Source: Hydractinia symbiolongicarpus
Lineage: Eukaryota; Cnidaria; Hydrozoa; Anthoathecata; Hydractiniidae
Length of the DNA: 64,000 bases
NCBI RefSeq assembly: GCF_029227915.1
Contig: NC_079878.1
Location: 13,826,001-13,890,000 of the forward strand
Direction of reading: 5' to 3'
Shown: positions 37,277-49,217 of the stretch, piece by piece
Numbering within the stretch: position 1 is the first letter of the stretch
How the letters are laid out: the number at the start of each line of letters is the position of its first letter
Translations under genes and position numbers: made by a program
The notes under the pieces: model-generated
The model's input: only the letters and a program-made list of their open reading frames with translations
Told to the model about the DNA's origin: nothing
Database searches by the model: none

Positions 37277-40115
37277 TTAAAAAACAACAAGAAAACCACG
37301 TTTGTTACCACGGCTACGCCCTTGAGATCTACTCGATGAAGAATTTCGAACTTTCTTTGAAGTTACATTTCGCTTGGTTCTTAAACCACCTGCATTATAA
37401 CCGACAGCTCCAGTCTTCAATTTGCTTAATGCAGATGCGCTAAGTTTTGCTCTTGTAGCATAACTTACCCCAGCTAAGCTTCCAGTGTAAGCTATTTGTC
37501 TTTCAGCCCGTCTTAACTTTACAAGTTCCTTACATTCTTTTGTGTCATGACCTTGTTCTTTACAATATGAACAAGACAAGATTTTTTCAGCTTCTTTTAC
37601 CTCTTGTTTATCATCAGGTTTTATTTTACCTGTGCCTCTTTCTTCTTCTCTCTCAATGGGAATGCTTTTTTCAGGGGCTGTTTTTTTATTTTCGCTTAAA
37701 GGAGTTTCGTTGGAAGTGACTTTGTACTTTCTAGGGCTTTCTTCCATTAGATCATGCACAATATGATTCTTAAACAGGCTCTTTGAAATCCTTTTAAAAA
37801 TCTTTTTCTTAAGATGATGCTTCTTAGATTTTTTAGGCCAGGCAATGGGATTTGCAGAACACACGTTATCATCTGATTCATTATCTGAAACTTCACGAAC
37901 TTTCTTCTTTAAGTCATCATCTAAATCTTCCTCAATTTCACTTTCATAATCATCATCAGTTTCGGTATGATTAGAGCATGCACCATCCAGGTCATGAAAG
38001 GTATTTTTATCAACTTTTTTATTGACAGATTTTTTATTGAGTGACAATTTTTCCAGTTCTATAAAATAGAAAATTAAATTAAATCTTAAATAAATTTTAT
38101 TTTCCTCTCTAAGTTAAGAGCATATATTGATCTATGACATTTATACCAGTGACATATTAGAAGACAACTGTATAAATTTATAGAGATAGAGAATGTTGAG
38201 GTTATTTCCAAGCACAAATTGGGGAGAATTTATGAAAAAAGAAAAAAAAAAAGAGAATGTTTAAAAAGATTTAGTTACCAGTCTATAACCTTTATTAATA
38301 TTATACCCAACATACGTTTAAACAGAAATGACTTAATAAATTTCGCCTACCTGGAATTTCAACCTTCTGTTTTAATTTCTTATCGATATTATCATCATCA
38401 TCATCAACAGTGTCTGCCTCATCTGTTAAACATAAATAAAGGTCTAACACAAAGGCGCGAGCAATAACTTTTTAAACAAAATAGTATCTTGTACAGAATT
38501 CGACAAAATAATAACAAAAATGATGTAAACATTAAATACCGAAATTCGTTGCATCCTCATCACTGCAAAATAAAATATACAGATAAATTAAATTCAAAAT
38601 GTAAATGTATACACACAATTTGTTTAAGACAATTAAATATTTCCCAAAAGTACAATTTTTTAATTTTAATAAATGAATTTACACATGCTAAATCAATATC
38701 TAAGTAACAAAAACGATATTGAACAAGCGGCTAATACAAAACATAAAATTAAACGGATAAATTGATGATGCAATGCTTAACTTGTTTATTGAGGTCTAGT
38801 TTCAACCAAGAAATATGCATACCCTCTTTGAGTTTCCTCTGCCAATCAGTGTCTGCATAATCCAAAATAGAAAAACAATTTTCGTTACATAGTAATTTAC
38901 AGTTAAGATTTGACTGCATGTGCTTAAATATTTGTGAGTTTTTATCAGTTTTCAAATGTTCTTTAACTCTACTAGAAATGTGCCTGGTGGTTTCACCCAC
39001 ATAGCTAGCATTACAACTAGCACAAACAAATTTATACTCCAGATTTAAAAGATTCAGGAACTCTGTCCTTGCAAGAAAAATAATCTTTAATTTTACAGGA
39101 CTTAAAAACGAGGCACACATTGATTTCTTTACACATCTTATTGACAAGTTGATTGACTTTTTCTTTGGCAGTATTAGAGTACTTGCCAATAAAAGGCAAT
39201 TTAAAATACCTCTTTTCTAATACATTAGTTGTCTCTGTACTGACAACTGTAGAAAAATTCTTATCAAGGTAATTTGAAATATGGCGGTTTACCAGTTTTG
39301 TAGGAAAAAAGTTTTTTCTCAAAATTTCAGTCAGAGCCTGTATAATTCATATAAAATTGTACTTTTGGGAAATATTTAAATAACTTTCGAAAAAATTTTT
39401 GTATAAAGAGTGTATGTATCAACTTTTGTATAATATTTTGAAGATGACTTTGGTAAAGTCGAAACATGTTAAAAATAAAAATAAAACGTGTCGTAATTTT
39501 TATGAAAATACATTGCAATCTTGTGTTGCTACGAAGTTTTGGAAATAAAATGTAAATGTGTATTAACAGAATAGTTTTGCAAGCAAAACTATTCTGTTAA
39601 TACACGTGCGTATTATATATTTATTACAACTTGGAAGATTATAATCATTATCCAAATGCAAATTTCAATAAAATTTTGAAGTTTTTAATAAACACCAGCA
39701 GCTTTTTTACATGCTACCTTACTAATGCATGGTTTTCATAGGTTTTCTGATACAACAGAAAAAAAACACTGGAAAAGTGAATTCCTTAAGATTGTAAAAA
39801 CTGAAATAAAAAGATCTTTAGGAAAATATACCTTGACTCTTTTTCTTTTAAATCTTCACTAAAAACATCCATTGTTTGCCTTAAATGCAAACCAGTGTGC
39901 AAACATGCAATATCTGTCAATTGAGTTATCTGATCTTGTTTTGTACGACAACTAGGACAAACAAGTTGCCCTTTACTTTTTCTGAAAATTAACTGTAGAC
40001 ATCTCTGACAAAACGAATGTTCGCAGGATAATGTTTTAGGATGTCTTAACCTTTGTAAACAGATGCTGCATGTAAGTAGCTGCTTCATTTTTTCTTCCAA
40101 AGATTGCTCTGCCAT
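37277..40115 (-). CDS. RING finger plus CCHC zinc-knuckle protein, tandem copy 1
   Basis: Four exons on the minus strand: 40115-39832, 38562-38540, 38422-38351, 38058-37277; all phases match (1161 nt, 386 aa). A C3HC4 RING is at residues 16-56 (Cys16, Cys19, Cys31, His33, Cys36, Cys39, Cys53, Cys56). Two tiny acidic exons (DEADTVDDDDDNID) follow, then an acidic/basic linker, one CX2CX4HX4C knuckle at about 289-302 (CSYCKEQGHDTKEC) and a basic Ser/Arg/Gly tail (SSSSRSQGRSRGNKRG). A likely E3 ligase with nucleic-acid binding ability, by family knowledge of the two domains; the target is unknown. Intron 1 holds a Penelope-like fragment. Its RING exon is 284 nt, like that of the gene at 32965-34722, showing common descent. 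Confidence 0.78.
38622..39540 (-). mobile_element. Penelope-like retroelement, 5'-truncated, with inverted LTR piece (copy 1)
   Basis: The minus strand encodes the C-terminal part of a Penelope-like polyprotein in two frames. The frame at 39322-39032 (LPFIGKYSNTAKEKVNQLVN...) is the region after the reverse transcriptase. The frame at 39189-38749 contains the GIY-YIG nuclease: a Cys pair (CASC), then YVGETTRHISSRVKEHL and a later CNENCF. A one-base shift near 39040 separates them. The RT catalytic part is absent. A 27-bp stretch after the ORF (38633-38659) recurs inverted at 39353-39379, so an LTR piece lies upstream in opposite orientation, as known for Penelope elements. It is located in intron 1 of the RING-CCHC gene, same strand. 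Confidence 0.85.
39438..39492 (+). ncRNA. Hammerhead-ribozyme-like motif in Penelope LTR piece (copy 1)
   Basis: Reading plus: TTGAAGA (consensus CTGANGA with C to T), stem II GACTT/AAGTC with loop TGGT, then GAAA, stem III CATGTT pairing with AACGTG (one G-U pair) and TC at the cleavage position. Hammerheads in Penelope LTRs are established knowledge. Stem I is poor, and the first core C is mutated, so the copy is probably inactive. Confidence 0.5.
39558..39605. repeat. Perfect 23-bp palindrome with 2-bp centre (copy 1)
   Basis: Arms 39558-39580 and 39583-39605 (GTGTATTAACAGAATAG + TTTTGC and complement) are perfect around AA. It lies next to the inverted Penelope LTR piece and may mark its terminus. 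Confidence 0.85.
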
Positions 40116-40947
40116 AGTTTTGCTCTGCCTTTTTATATGGCTTTTTTATATGGCTAGTAAGCTAGCTAAAACTAAAAGTAATAAATAGATTTTAAAACAA
40201 AACAACAACACATGATTTAGCCATTATTTATTTACTCTGCACCGTGAGAAATTTAAAAAACATAGCATGTATAAAAAGGCTCTGTTCAACAAAATTAAAT
40301 GAACTTTCAGTAAAGGTACCATCTTTGTTATCATTTTTTCCTGCCATTTTCCAATTACGTCACACTAATTTTATATGACCCTTCCGTCATGGGTCCAAAG
40401 ATTACAAAAAAATGTGTGCTCTAACACTGCTACTAGATGGGCTAGCTTTAGCTCTAGCTATGTTGGTTGATAGTTATATTACTTTAGATCTTTTTCCTTC
40501 CTATATATTCAAAATATACTGTTTTTCTTTTAGGTTTTTGGTACACAAGGATGCACTTATATTTGAAATATCTTTCGTCTTGTATTCTTTCGTCTTGTAT
40601 TCTTGTATCCCGGTGGTTATAACATCATCAAATTTAAAAAAAGAAAACAAGGAACTTTTGAGGAAAATGAGTGGCATATTTGGATTTGTCAGTAAAAATT
40701 ATATATGACATAGGAAATTTAGGAAACCAAAGCATTATTAGAACAGGATTTATTGTTATTTAGCTAGTTAAAGTTTTCAAATTTTAGCTATAGAAGTTTG
40801 ACCATAATATTTAAGTGCAGAGAAAAATTTTCACTACAGTTAATTTGTGTAGTCATTTCTTCATAAAACATCAAAAGTTTGACTGCTAATAGGGGCAGTT
40901 GTAATTACTTGTATAAACTTTCATTTTTCCATAAATTTTGGTGCTGA

Positions 40948-42303
40948 TGTTCCGTACGAAATTGACCCGTTGTACGAGGTTGGTCATTTTTCGCACTTGT
41001 ACGAAGATGGTCAATTTTGTACGAAGATGGGCATTACATTTGCTGTACAAAAATTATGCAACGAATAATTTGGTTTAGAAATAAATATCTAAGCATTGCT
41101 AAATACATTCAGTAAACATTATAATATCTTAAATATTCTCTGAACGTTAATTTTTGACCATTATTATCTAACGATTGTACCAACTTCGTACAGCCTAAAT
41201 AACTGTGTACAAGGTTGGGCAACGTCATTGCTCCCACTTAAAAATTGATTCTTTTTATCCATACTAACTTCGTACGACTTCAAATACTATATACGAGGTT
41301 GGGCCTACTTAACTTCTTTTAATTTATTTGAATTTTTCTGATTCGAACCAACTTCATACAACTGAGATAACTTTGTACGACGTTGGGCCTCCATCACTTC
41401 TTCTACTTAGGTTGAATTTTTTTTAACAATACCAAATTCGTACAACTTAAATAACTGTGTACGAGGCTGGGCCTACTTCACTTCTTCTACTTAAGTTGAA
41501 TTTTTTTAACAATACTAACTTTGTACAATTTGGAATTTTTTTCTGCAAAGTTTTCGTTTCATAGCACGTGGAACGTTGTCTATTCTTCCACATAAAGAAT
41601 CCATCATTGTTTTATAAGTCTGTTCGGGTATTATTACGGAATTCCGTTTAGTCATTCCTAAAATTTTTCTTCCATGTACCTCTTTTCAGTCTTCATTGTG
41701 CTGAACATAAAAACACGCGTTAAAAGTTTTAATGTAAATTTAAAAATGTGCGTTCGAAAAAGTACTCGAAAAGGTCGATATTTACCTACCTTTTCCTATC
41801 GTAATAACTTAAAAAGGTTAGAAAAAATAATATATTGAAAGTTTTTGCGTTCTTCTCCGTTCTCACTCAATTATTAACAAAACCATGCTTACAAAAACAG
41901 TTTCGTACGAGCCACGCAAAGGCACTGGAGACAAGGGTGATTTACAGTTTTTTTGCACGAAAATTCAATATAGCATAAAATTCAAAAGTCACTACCATAA
42001 AAACCAAGAAAAGCCTAATAGGTCCTGGGGACGAGGTTGATGAGATCCAGACAGGAGTCTAACCTGCTCGCCTCATTAGTATTTTTTCAAATAGGCATCT
42101 AGATCGTAAAACGAATGTATTCTTTTTGAAAACGAAATAAAAGAAAAGAAGATATTTTAAAAAAGTTATTATTTTATAAAAGTTTTATATTTTGACGATA
42201 TTCGCCGCTGTACGAAGATGGTCAGTTTTGTACGAGGATGGTCACTCTCAGCGCTACGGCAAAAAAGCCCAACTTCGTACAGTGAATGACATCGTACGGA
42301 ACA
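40948..42303. mobile_element. Foldback DNA element with GTACGA subterminal repeats and internal 84-bp tandem array (copy 1)
   Basis: Terminal inverted repeats are TGTTCCGTACGA (40948-40959) and TCGTACGGAACA (42292-42303), flanked by CTGA on both sides (possible 4-bp target duplication). TGTACGA(A/G)G(A/T)TGG motifs recur near both ends in both orientations. The interior (about 41170-41535) has four diverged units of about 84 bp, each with a CGTAC motif pair and GGTTGGGCCT. No transposase is encoded. Confidence 0.65.
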
Positions 42304-42589
42304 CTGAATTCAAATTATGTTGGTCATTTTTGTTGAAAATGATCAGAAAATTTCAAGCATGCTAACCCAGATCCAAGAATATACTATAAAGCTTTGCTAT
42401 CTTTTGCAAGTCATCAGAACATGACCTACCTAAAATACTTAGCTAATCTAAGCTTAGTGTATGTATATAGAGGCAGGTCACGCACAACTTTTTATAACAG
42501 GATATTCTAATTATAGGTGTATAGCTATGTATATAGCTTTACATGTGCATATGTCATGGAATGTGACGTGGTACTGCTCTGACCCAACT

Positions 42590-42990
42590 ATGGACACCGG
42601 CCTAACTTTGGACACAGGACTGGCCCGTCTTTAAACGGGAAGGTCTATCAAAAGACTGGTCAGTGAGTTTGCAGTTGGGATAGCCCATCTATTAATGGGC
42701 CAGGACCAACTCTGGACAAATGTATGCAAATCTGTCTTAAGTTGGTACAGGCCCAACTATTGACTAAAGGTCTCTCGCTTTCAAAGACGGTGACATCGGA
42801 TTGGACAAACTCAACTGTACACAAAGACTCTTGCAATTTCAGAAATAGTGTCATAAGATGGGACAGGCCTAACTATGACAAACAATTTCCATGCTTTTTA
42901 AAGACTTTGTCACAGGATGGGACAGGCCCAACTATTGACAAAGGACTTGTGCTTTTAAAAAAAGAAACAGGCCTAGCGCAAATGCAGTGT
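42590..42990. repeat. Decayed tandem repeat, unit about 60 bp (copy 1)
   Basis: GGGACAGGCCCAACTATTGA followed by CAAAGG...TTT-rich sequence recurs roughly every 55-60 bp (near 42747, 42802, 42860 and 42918); looser copies (CCCAACTATGGACA, TAACTTTGGACA) start the array. It gives short overlapping open frames on both strands that I do not regard as genes. Confidence 0.6.
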
Positions 42991-43174
42991 CTATAGGAGA
43001 AGACTAAAGAGAACAAAGAATGTATTGAGAAGAATGAATCATAAATTCTCTAAATATAATCTATATATATATATATTACAAATATAGCTTAAGTAATGAG
43101 CAATACAAATACCATGTCATTTTTTTTCTTAAAAATTGAACAAACACAGACATAAATTGACAAATAAATTTGAT

Positions 43175-43600
43175 ATATGGGGATTAGTAATACGGTCAGT
43201 AGAGCAATCGACTCATGTCCAATTGGTTGTGGGATTGATCCCCACATAAGGCTGTCATCCAGTTGGGCAAGAATTTCAAAAAAGGTTTCTGTAGCTCAAA
43301 TGGGAGCTAAAGGCTGCGTTCAAAACTGGTAAGACTGATCGCATAAAATATAATTTTTTTTTATTTATTTTTTATTTCTTGACAGCGATTCAAAATGGGC
43401 GAGTGAATGTTACCATAGCCCCACGTTAACTCGAGCCATGTGAGGGAAATTAGGAAGATTGCACACTGTGTGGGCTGTTGGATGTTGCCGGGATTTGTCT
43501 AGTAGAGCATGGGCCCTACTAATTGGGTCTGTGTAGCTCAAAATGAGCATTAAATACTCTAGGACTCTCTATCTCTGCACAGTGAAAATTCTCCTTTTGA
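43175..43600 (+). mobile_element. SINE-like sequences (copy 1)
   Basis: 43180-43370 has a tRNA-like head: GGTCAGTAGAGCAATCGACT (A-box position) and GGGATTGATCCCC (B-box-like) about 30 bp apart, then GTAGCTCAAATGGGAGC. A second stretch, 43395-43590, ends with TGTAGCTCAAAATGAGC and may be a related unit. Poly-T/A runs separate them. Confidence 0.4.
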
Positions 43601-43904
43601 AGATGTCCATATTCCATGATAAACAACATTGCATCTTGAAGTTACCTTCCAAAGCATGAGCCAGTTTTTGTTGCTAAACATTACACGCAACCATCACTGA
43701 GAATGCGGAAATCATCACCCTGCTGCGGAAAATTTCAACATTTCAACAAAGATACCACTGTTGATGACCACATCAAAGGCAAGTAAAACAAAGGATATCA
43801 TGTGGTGGAAGCCTTGTAAAACAACAGTGGGTTAGCATGATTAACAAAACGCTTACATGGATGAAACAAGTTAAAATGACGCTTTAGCGAAAAAAGACAC
43901 GATA

Positions 43905-46743
43905 TTAAAAAACAACAAGAAAACCACGTTTGTTACCACGGCTACGCCCTTGAGATCTACTCGATGAAGAATTTCGAACTTTCTTTGAAGTTACATTTCG
44001 CTTGGTTCTTAAACCACCTGCATTATAACCGACAGCTCCAGTCTTCAATTTGCTTAATGCAGATGCGCTAAGTTTTGCTCTTGTAGCATAACTTACCCCA
44101 GCTAAGCTTCCAGTGTAAGCTATTTGTCTTTCAGCCCGTCTTAACTTTACAAGTTCCTTACATTCTTTTGTGTCATGACCTTGTTCTTTACAATATGAAC
44201 AAGACAAGATTTTTTCAGCTTCTTTTACCTCTTGTTTATCATCAGGTTTTATTTTACCTGTGCCTCTTTCTTCTTCTCTCTCAATGGGAATGCTTTTTTC
44301 AGGGGCTGTTTTTTTATTTTCGCTTAAAGGAGTTTCGTTGGAAGTGACTTTGTACTTTCTAGGGCTTTCTTCCATTAGATCATGCACAATATGATTCTTA
44401 AACAGGCTCTTTGAAATCCTTTTAAAAATCTTTTTCTTAAGATGATGCTTCTTAGATTTTTTAGGCCAGGCAATGGGATTTGCAGAACACACGTTATCAT
44501 CTGATTCATTATCTGAAACTTCACGAACTTTCTTCTTTAAGTCATCATCTAAATCTTCCTCAATTTCACTTTCATAATCATCATCAGTTTCGGTATGATT
44601 AGAGCATGCACCATCCAGGTCATGAAAGGTATTTTTATCAACTTTTTTATTGACAGATTTTTTATTGAGTGACAATTTTTCCAGTTCTATAAAATAGAAA
44701 ATTAAATTAAATCTTAAATAAATTTTATTTTCCTCTCTAAGTTAAGAGCATATATTGATCTATGACATTTATACCAGTGACATATTAGAAGACAACTGTA
44801 TAAATTTATAGAGATAGAGAATGTTGAGGTTATTTCCAAGCACAAATTGGGGAGAATTTATGAAAAAAGAAAAAAAAAAAGAGAATGTTTAAAAAGATTT
44901 AGTTACCAGTCTATAACCTTTATTAATATTATACCCAACATACGTTTAAACAGAAATGACTTAATAAATTTCGCCTACCTGGAATTTCAACCTTCTGTTT
45001 TAATTTCTTATCGATATTATCATCATCATCATCAACAGTGTCTGCCTCATCTGTTAAACATAAATAAAGGTCTAACACAAAGGCGCGAGCAATAACTTTT
45101 TAAACAAAATAGTATCTTGTACAGAATTCGACAAAATAATAACAAAAATGATGTAAACATTAAATACCGAAATTCGTTGCATCCTCATCACTGCAAAATA
45201 AAATATACAGATAAATTAAATTCAAAATGTAAATGTATACACACAATTTGTTTAAGACAATTAAATATTTCCCAAAAGTACAATTTTTTAATTTTAATAA
45301 ATGAATTTACACATGCTAAATCAATATCTAAGTAACAAAAACGATATTGAACAAGCGGCTAATACAAAACATAAAATTAAACGGATAAATTGATGATGCA
45401 ATGCTTAACTTGTTTATTGAGGTCTAGTTTCAACCAAGAAATATGCATACCCTCTTTGAGTTTCCTCTGCCAATCAGTGTCTGCATAATCCAAAATAGAA
45501 AAACAATTTTCGTTACATAGTAATTTACAGTTAAGATTTGACTGCATGTGCTTAAATATTTGTGAGTTTTTATCAGTTTTCAAATGTTCTTTAACTCTAC
45601 TAGAAATGTGCCTGGTGGTTTCACCCACATAGCTAGCATTACAACTAGCACAAACAAATTTATACTCCAGATTTAAAAGATTCAGGAACTCTGTCCTTGC
45701 AAGAAAAATAATCTTTAATTTTACAGGACTTAAAAACGAGGCACACATTAATTTCTTTACACATCTTATTGACAAGTTGATTGACTTTTTCTTTGGCAGT
45801 ATTAGAGTACTTGCCAATAAAAGGCAATTTAAAATACCTCTTTTCTAATACATTAGTTGTCTCTGTACTGACAACTGTAGAAAAATTCTTATCAAGGTAA
45901 TTTGAAATATGGCGGTTTACCAGTTTTGTAGGAAAAAAGTTTTTTCTCAAAATTTCAGTCAGAGCCTGTATAATTCATATAAAATTGTACTTTTGGGAAA
46001 TATTTAAATAACTTTCGAAAAAATTTTTGTATAAAGAGTGTATGTATCAACTTTTGTATAATATTTTGAAGATGACTTTGGTAAAGTCGAAACATGTTAA
46101 AAATAAAAATAAAACGTGTCGTAATTTTTATGAAAATACATTGCAATCTTGTGTTGCTACGAAGTTTTGGAAATAAAATGTAAATGTGTATTAACAGAAT
46201 AGTTTTGCAAGCAAAACTATTCTGTTAATACACGTGCGTATTATATATTTATTACAACTTGGAAGATTATAATCATTATCCAAATGCAAATTTCAATAAA
46301 ATTTTGAAGTTTTTAATAAACACCAGCAGCTTTTTTACATGCTACCTTACTAATGCATGGTTTTCATAGGTTTTCTGATACAACAGAAAAAAAACACTGG
46401 AAAAGGGAATTCCTTAAGATTGTAAAAACTGAAATAAAAAGATCTTTAGGAAAATATACCTTGACTCTTTTTCTTTTAAATCTTCACTAAAAACATCCAT
46501 TGTTTGCCTTAAATGCAAACCAGTGTGCAAACATGCAATATCTGTCAATTGAGTTATCTGATCTTGTTTTGTACGACAACTAGGACAAACAAGTTGCCCT
46601 TTACTTTTTCTGAAAATTAACTGTAGACATCTCTGACAAAACGAATGTTCGCAGGATAATGTTTTAGGATGTCTTAACCTTTGTAAACAGATGCTGCATG
46701 TAAGTAGCTGCTTCATTTTTTCTTCCAAAGATTGCTCTGCCAT
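43905..46743 (-). CDS. RING finger plus CCHC zinc-knuckle protein, tandem copy 2
   Basis: Exact duplicate of the gene at 37277-40115, with exons at 46743-46460, 45190-45168, 45050-44979 and 44686-43905. The predicted 386-aa protein is identical; the base differences found between the units fall in the intron or outside the gene. It carries the same RING, acidic small exons, single zinc knuckle and Ser/Arg/Gly tail. About 630 bp of upstream sequence up to the foldback element is also duplicated, so both copies probably keep the same promoter. Confidence 0.78.
45250..46168 (-). mobile_element. Penelope-like retroelement fragment (copy 2 of the tandem duplication)
   Basis: Duplicate of 38622-39540 with the same truncation, frameshift and inverted LTR piece. 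One difference changes Ser to Leu (RCVKKSM to RCVKKLM). That stretch is read in the frame before the GIY-YIG part, so the change probably has no effect on the domain. Confidence 0.85.
46066..46120 (+). ncRNA. Hammerhead-ribozyme-like motif (copy 2)
   Basis: Identical duplicate of 39438-39492, offset by 6628 bp. Confidence 0.5.
46186..46233. repeat. Perfect 23-bp palindrome (copy 2)
   Basis: Duplicate of 39558-39605 within tandem unit 2. Confidence 0.85.
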
Positions 46744-47575
46744 AGTTTTGCTCTGCCTTTTTATATGGCTTTTTTATATGGCTAGTAAGCTAGCTAAAAC
46801 TAAAAGTAATAAATAGATTTTAAAACAAAACAACAACACATGATTTAGCCATTATTTATTTACTCTGCACCGTGAGAAATTTAAAAAACATAGCATGTAT
46901 AAAAAGGCTCTGTTCAACAAAATTAAATGAACTTTCAGTAAAGGTACCATCTTTGTTATTATTTTTTCCTGCCATTTTCCAATTACGTCACACTAATTTT
47001 ATATGACCCTTCCGTCATGGGTCCAAAGATTACAAAAAAATGTGTGCTCTAACACTGCTACTAGATGGGCTAGCTTTAGCTCTAGCTATGTTGGTTGATA
47101 GTTATATTACTTTAGATCTTTTTCCTTCCTATATATTCAAAATATACTGTTTTTCTTTTAGGTTTTTGGTACACAAGGATGCACTTATATTTGAAATATC
47201 TTTCGTCTTGTATTCTTTCGTCTTGTATTCTTGTATCCCGGTGGTTATAACATCATCAAATTTAAAAAAAGAAAACAAGGAACTTTTGAGGAAAATGAGT
47301 GGCATATTTGGATTTGTCAGTAAAAATTATATATGACATAGGAAATTTAGGAAACCAAAGCATTATTAGAACAGGATTTAATGTTATTTAGCTAGTTAAA
47401 GTTTTCAAATTTTAGCTATAGAAGTTTGACCATAATATTTAAGTGCAGAGAAAAATTTTCACTACAGTTAATTTGTGTAGTCATTTCTTCATAAAACATC
47501 AAAAGTTTGACTGCTAATAGGGGCAGTTGTAATTACTTGTATAAACTTTCATTTTTCCATAAATTTTGGTGCTGA

Positions 47576-48931
47576 TGTTCCGTACGAAATTGACCCGTTG
47601 TACGAGGTTGGTCATTTTTCGCACTTGTACGAAGATGGGCAATTTTGTACGAAGATGGGCATTACATTTGCTGTACAAAAATTATGCAACGAATAATTTG
47701 GTTTAGAAATAAATATCTAAGCATTGCTAAATACATTCAGTAAACATTATAATATCTTAAATATTCTCTGAACGTTAATTTTTGACCATTATTATCTAAC
47801 GATTGTACCAACTTCGTACAGCCTAAATAACTGTGTACAAGGTTGGGCAACGTCATTGCTCCCACTTAAAAATTGATTCTTTTTATCCATACTAACTTCG
47901 TACGACTTCAAATACTATATACGAGGTTGGGCCTACTTAACTTCTTTTAATTTATTTGAATTTTTCTGATTCGAACCAACTTCATACAACTGAGATAACT
48001 TTGTACGACGTTGGGCCTCCATCACTTCTTCTACTTAGGTTGAATTTTTTTTAACAATACCAAATTCGTACAACTTAAATAACTGTGTACGAGGCTGGGC
48101 CTACTTCACTTCTTCTACTTAAGTTGAATTTTTTTAACAATACTAACTTTGTACAATTTGGAATTTTTTTCTGCAAAGTTTTCGTTTCATAGCACGTGGA
48201 ACGTTGTCTATTCTTCCACATAAAGAATCCATCATTGTTTTATAAGTCTGTTCGGGTATTATTACGGAATTCCGTTTAGTCATTCCTAAAATTTTTCTTC
48301 CATGTACCTCTTTTCAGTCTTCATTGTGCTGAACATAAAAACACGCGTTAAAAGTTTTAATGTAAATTTAAAAATGTGCGTTCGAAAAAGTACTCGAAAA
48401 GGTCGATATTTACCTACCTTTTCCTATCGTAATAACTTAAAAAGGTTAGAAAAAATAATATATTGAAAGTTTTTGCGTTCTTCTCCGTTCTCACTCAATT
48501 ATTAACAAAACCATGCTTACAAAAACAGTTTCGTACGAGCCACGCAAAGGCACTGGAGACAAGGGTGATTTACAGTTTTTTTGCACGAAAATTCAATATA
48601 GCATAAAATTCAAAAGTCACTACCATAAAAACCAAGAAAAGCCTAATAGGTCCTGGGGACGAGGTTGATGAGATCCAGACAGGAGTCTAACCTGCTCGCC
48701 TCATTAGTATTTTTTCAAATAGGCATCTAGATCGTAAAACGAATGTATTCTTTTTGAAAACGAAATAAAAGAAAAGAAGATATTTTAAAAAAGTTATTAT
48801 TTTATAAAAGTTTTATATTTTGACGATATTCGCCGCTGTACGAAGATGGTCAGTTTTGTACGAGGATGGTCACTCTCAGCGCTACGGCAAAAAAGCCCAA
48901 CTTCGTACAGTGAATGACATCGTACGGAACA
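47576..48931. mobile_element. Foldback DNA element (copy 2)
   Basis: Duplicate of 40948-42303 in tandem unit 2; one base differs in a subterminal motif (GATGGTCA versus GATGGGCA). Confidence 0.65.
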
Positions 48932-49217
48932 CTGAATTCAAATTATGTTGGTCATTTTTGTTGAAAATGATCAGAAAATTTCAAGCATGCTAACCCAGAT
49001 CCAAGAATATACTATAAAGCTTTGCTATCTTTTGCAAGTCATCAGAACATGACCTACCTAAAATACTTAGCTAATCTAAGCTTAGTGTATGTATATAGAG
49101 GCAGGTCACGCACAACTTTTTATAACAGGATATTCTAATTATAGGTGTATAGCTATGTATATAGCTTTACATGTGCATATGTCATGGAATGTGACGTGGT
49201 ACTGCTCTGACCCAACT

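Larger units (their letters stand above)
37243..43870. repeat. Tandem duplication, unit 1 (6628 bp)
   Basis: This segment is repeated directly at 43871-50498 with a constant offset of 6628 bp. By eye only about five single-base differences were found (near 39117, 39778, 40332, 40748 and 41010). It contains a complete RING-CCHC gene, a Penelope-like fragment, a foldback element and SINE-like sequence. Unit 1 ends inside the first conserved Asp block of a transposase relic that continues only after unit 2. Confidence 0.97.

Noticed and set aside
40412-40708. 98-codon open frame upstream of the RING-CCHC gene (copy at 47040-47336)
   Set aside because: No recognisable domain, hydrophobic AT-rich composition, and identical in both copies only because the whole unit is duplicated; not enough to call a gene.
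42660-42996. Overlapping open frames on both strands (also 49288-49624)
   Set aside because: They fall in the decayed 60-bp tandem repeat.
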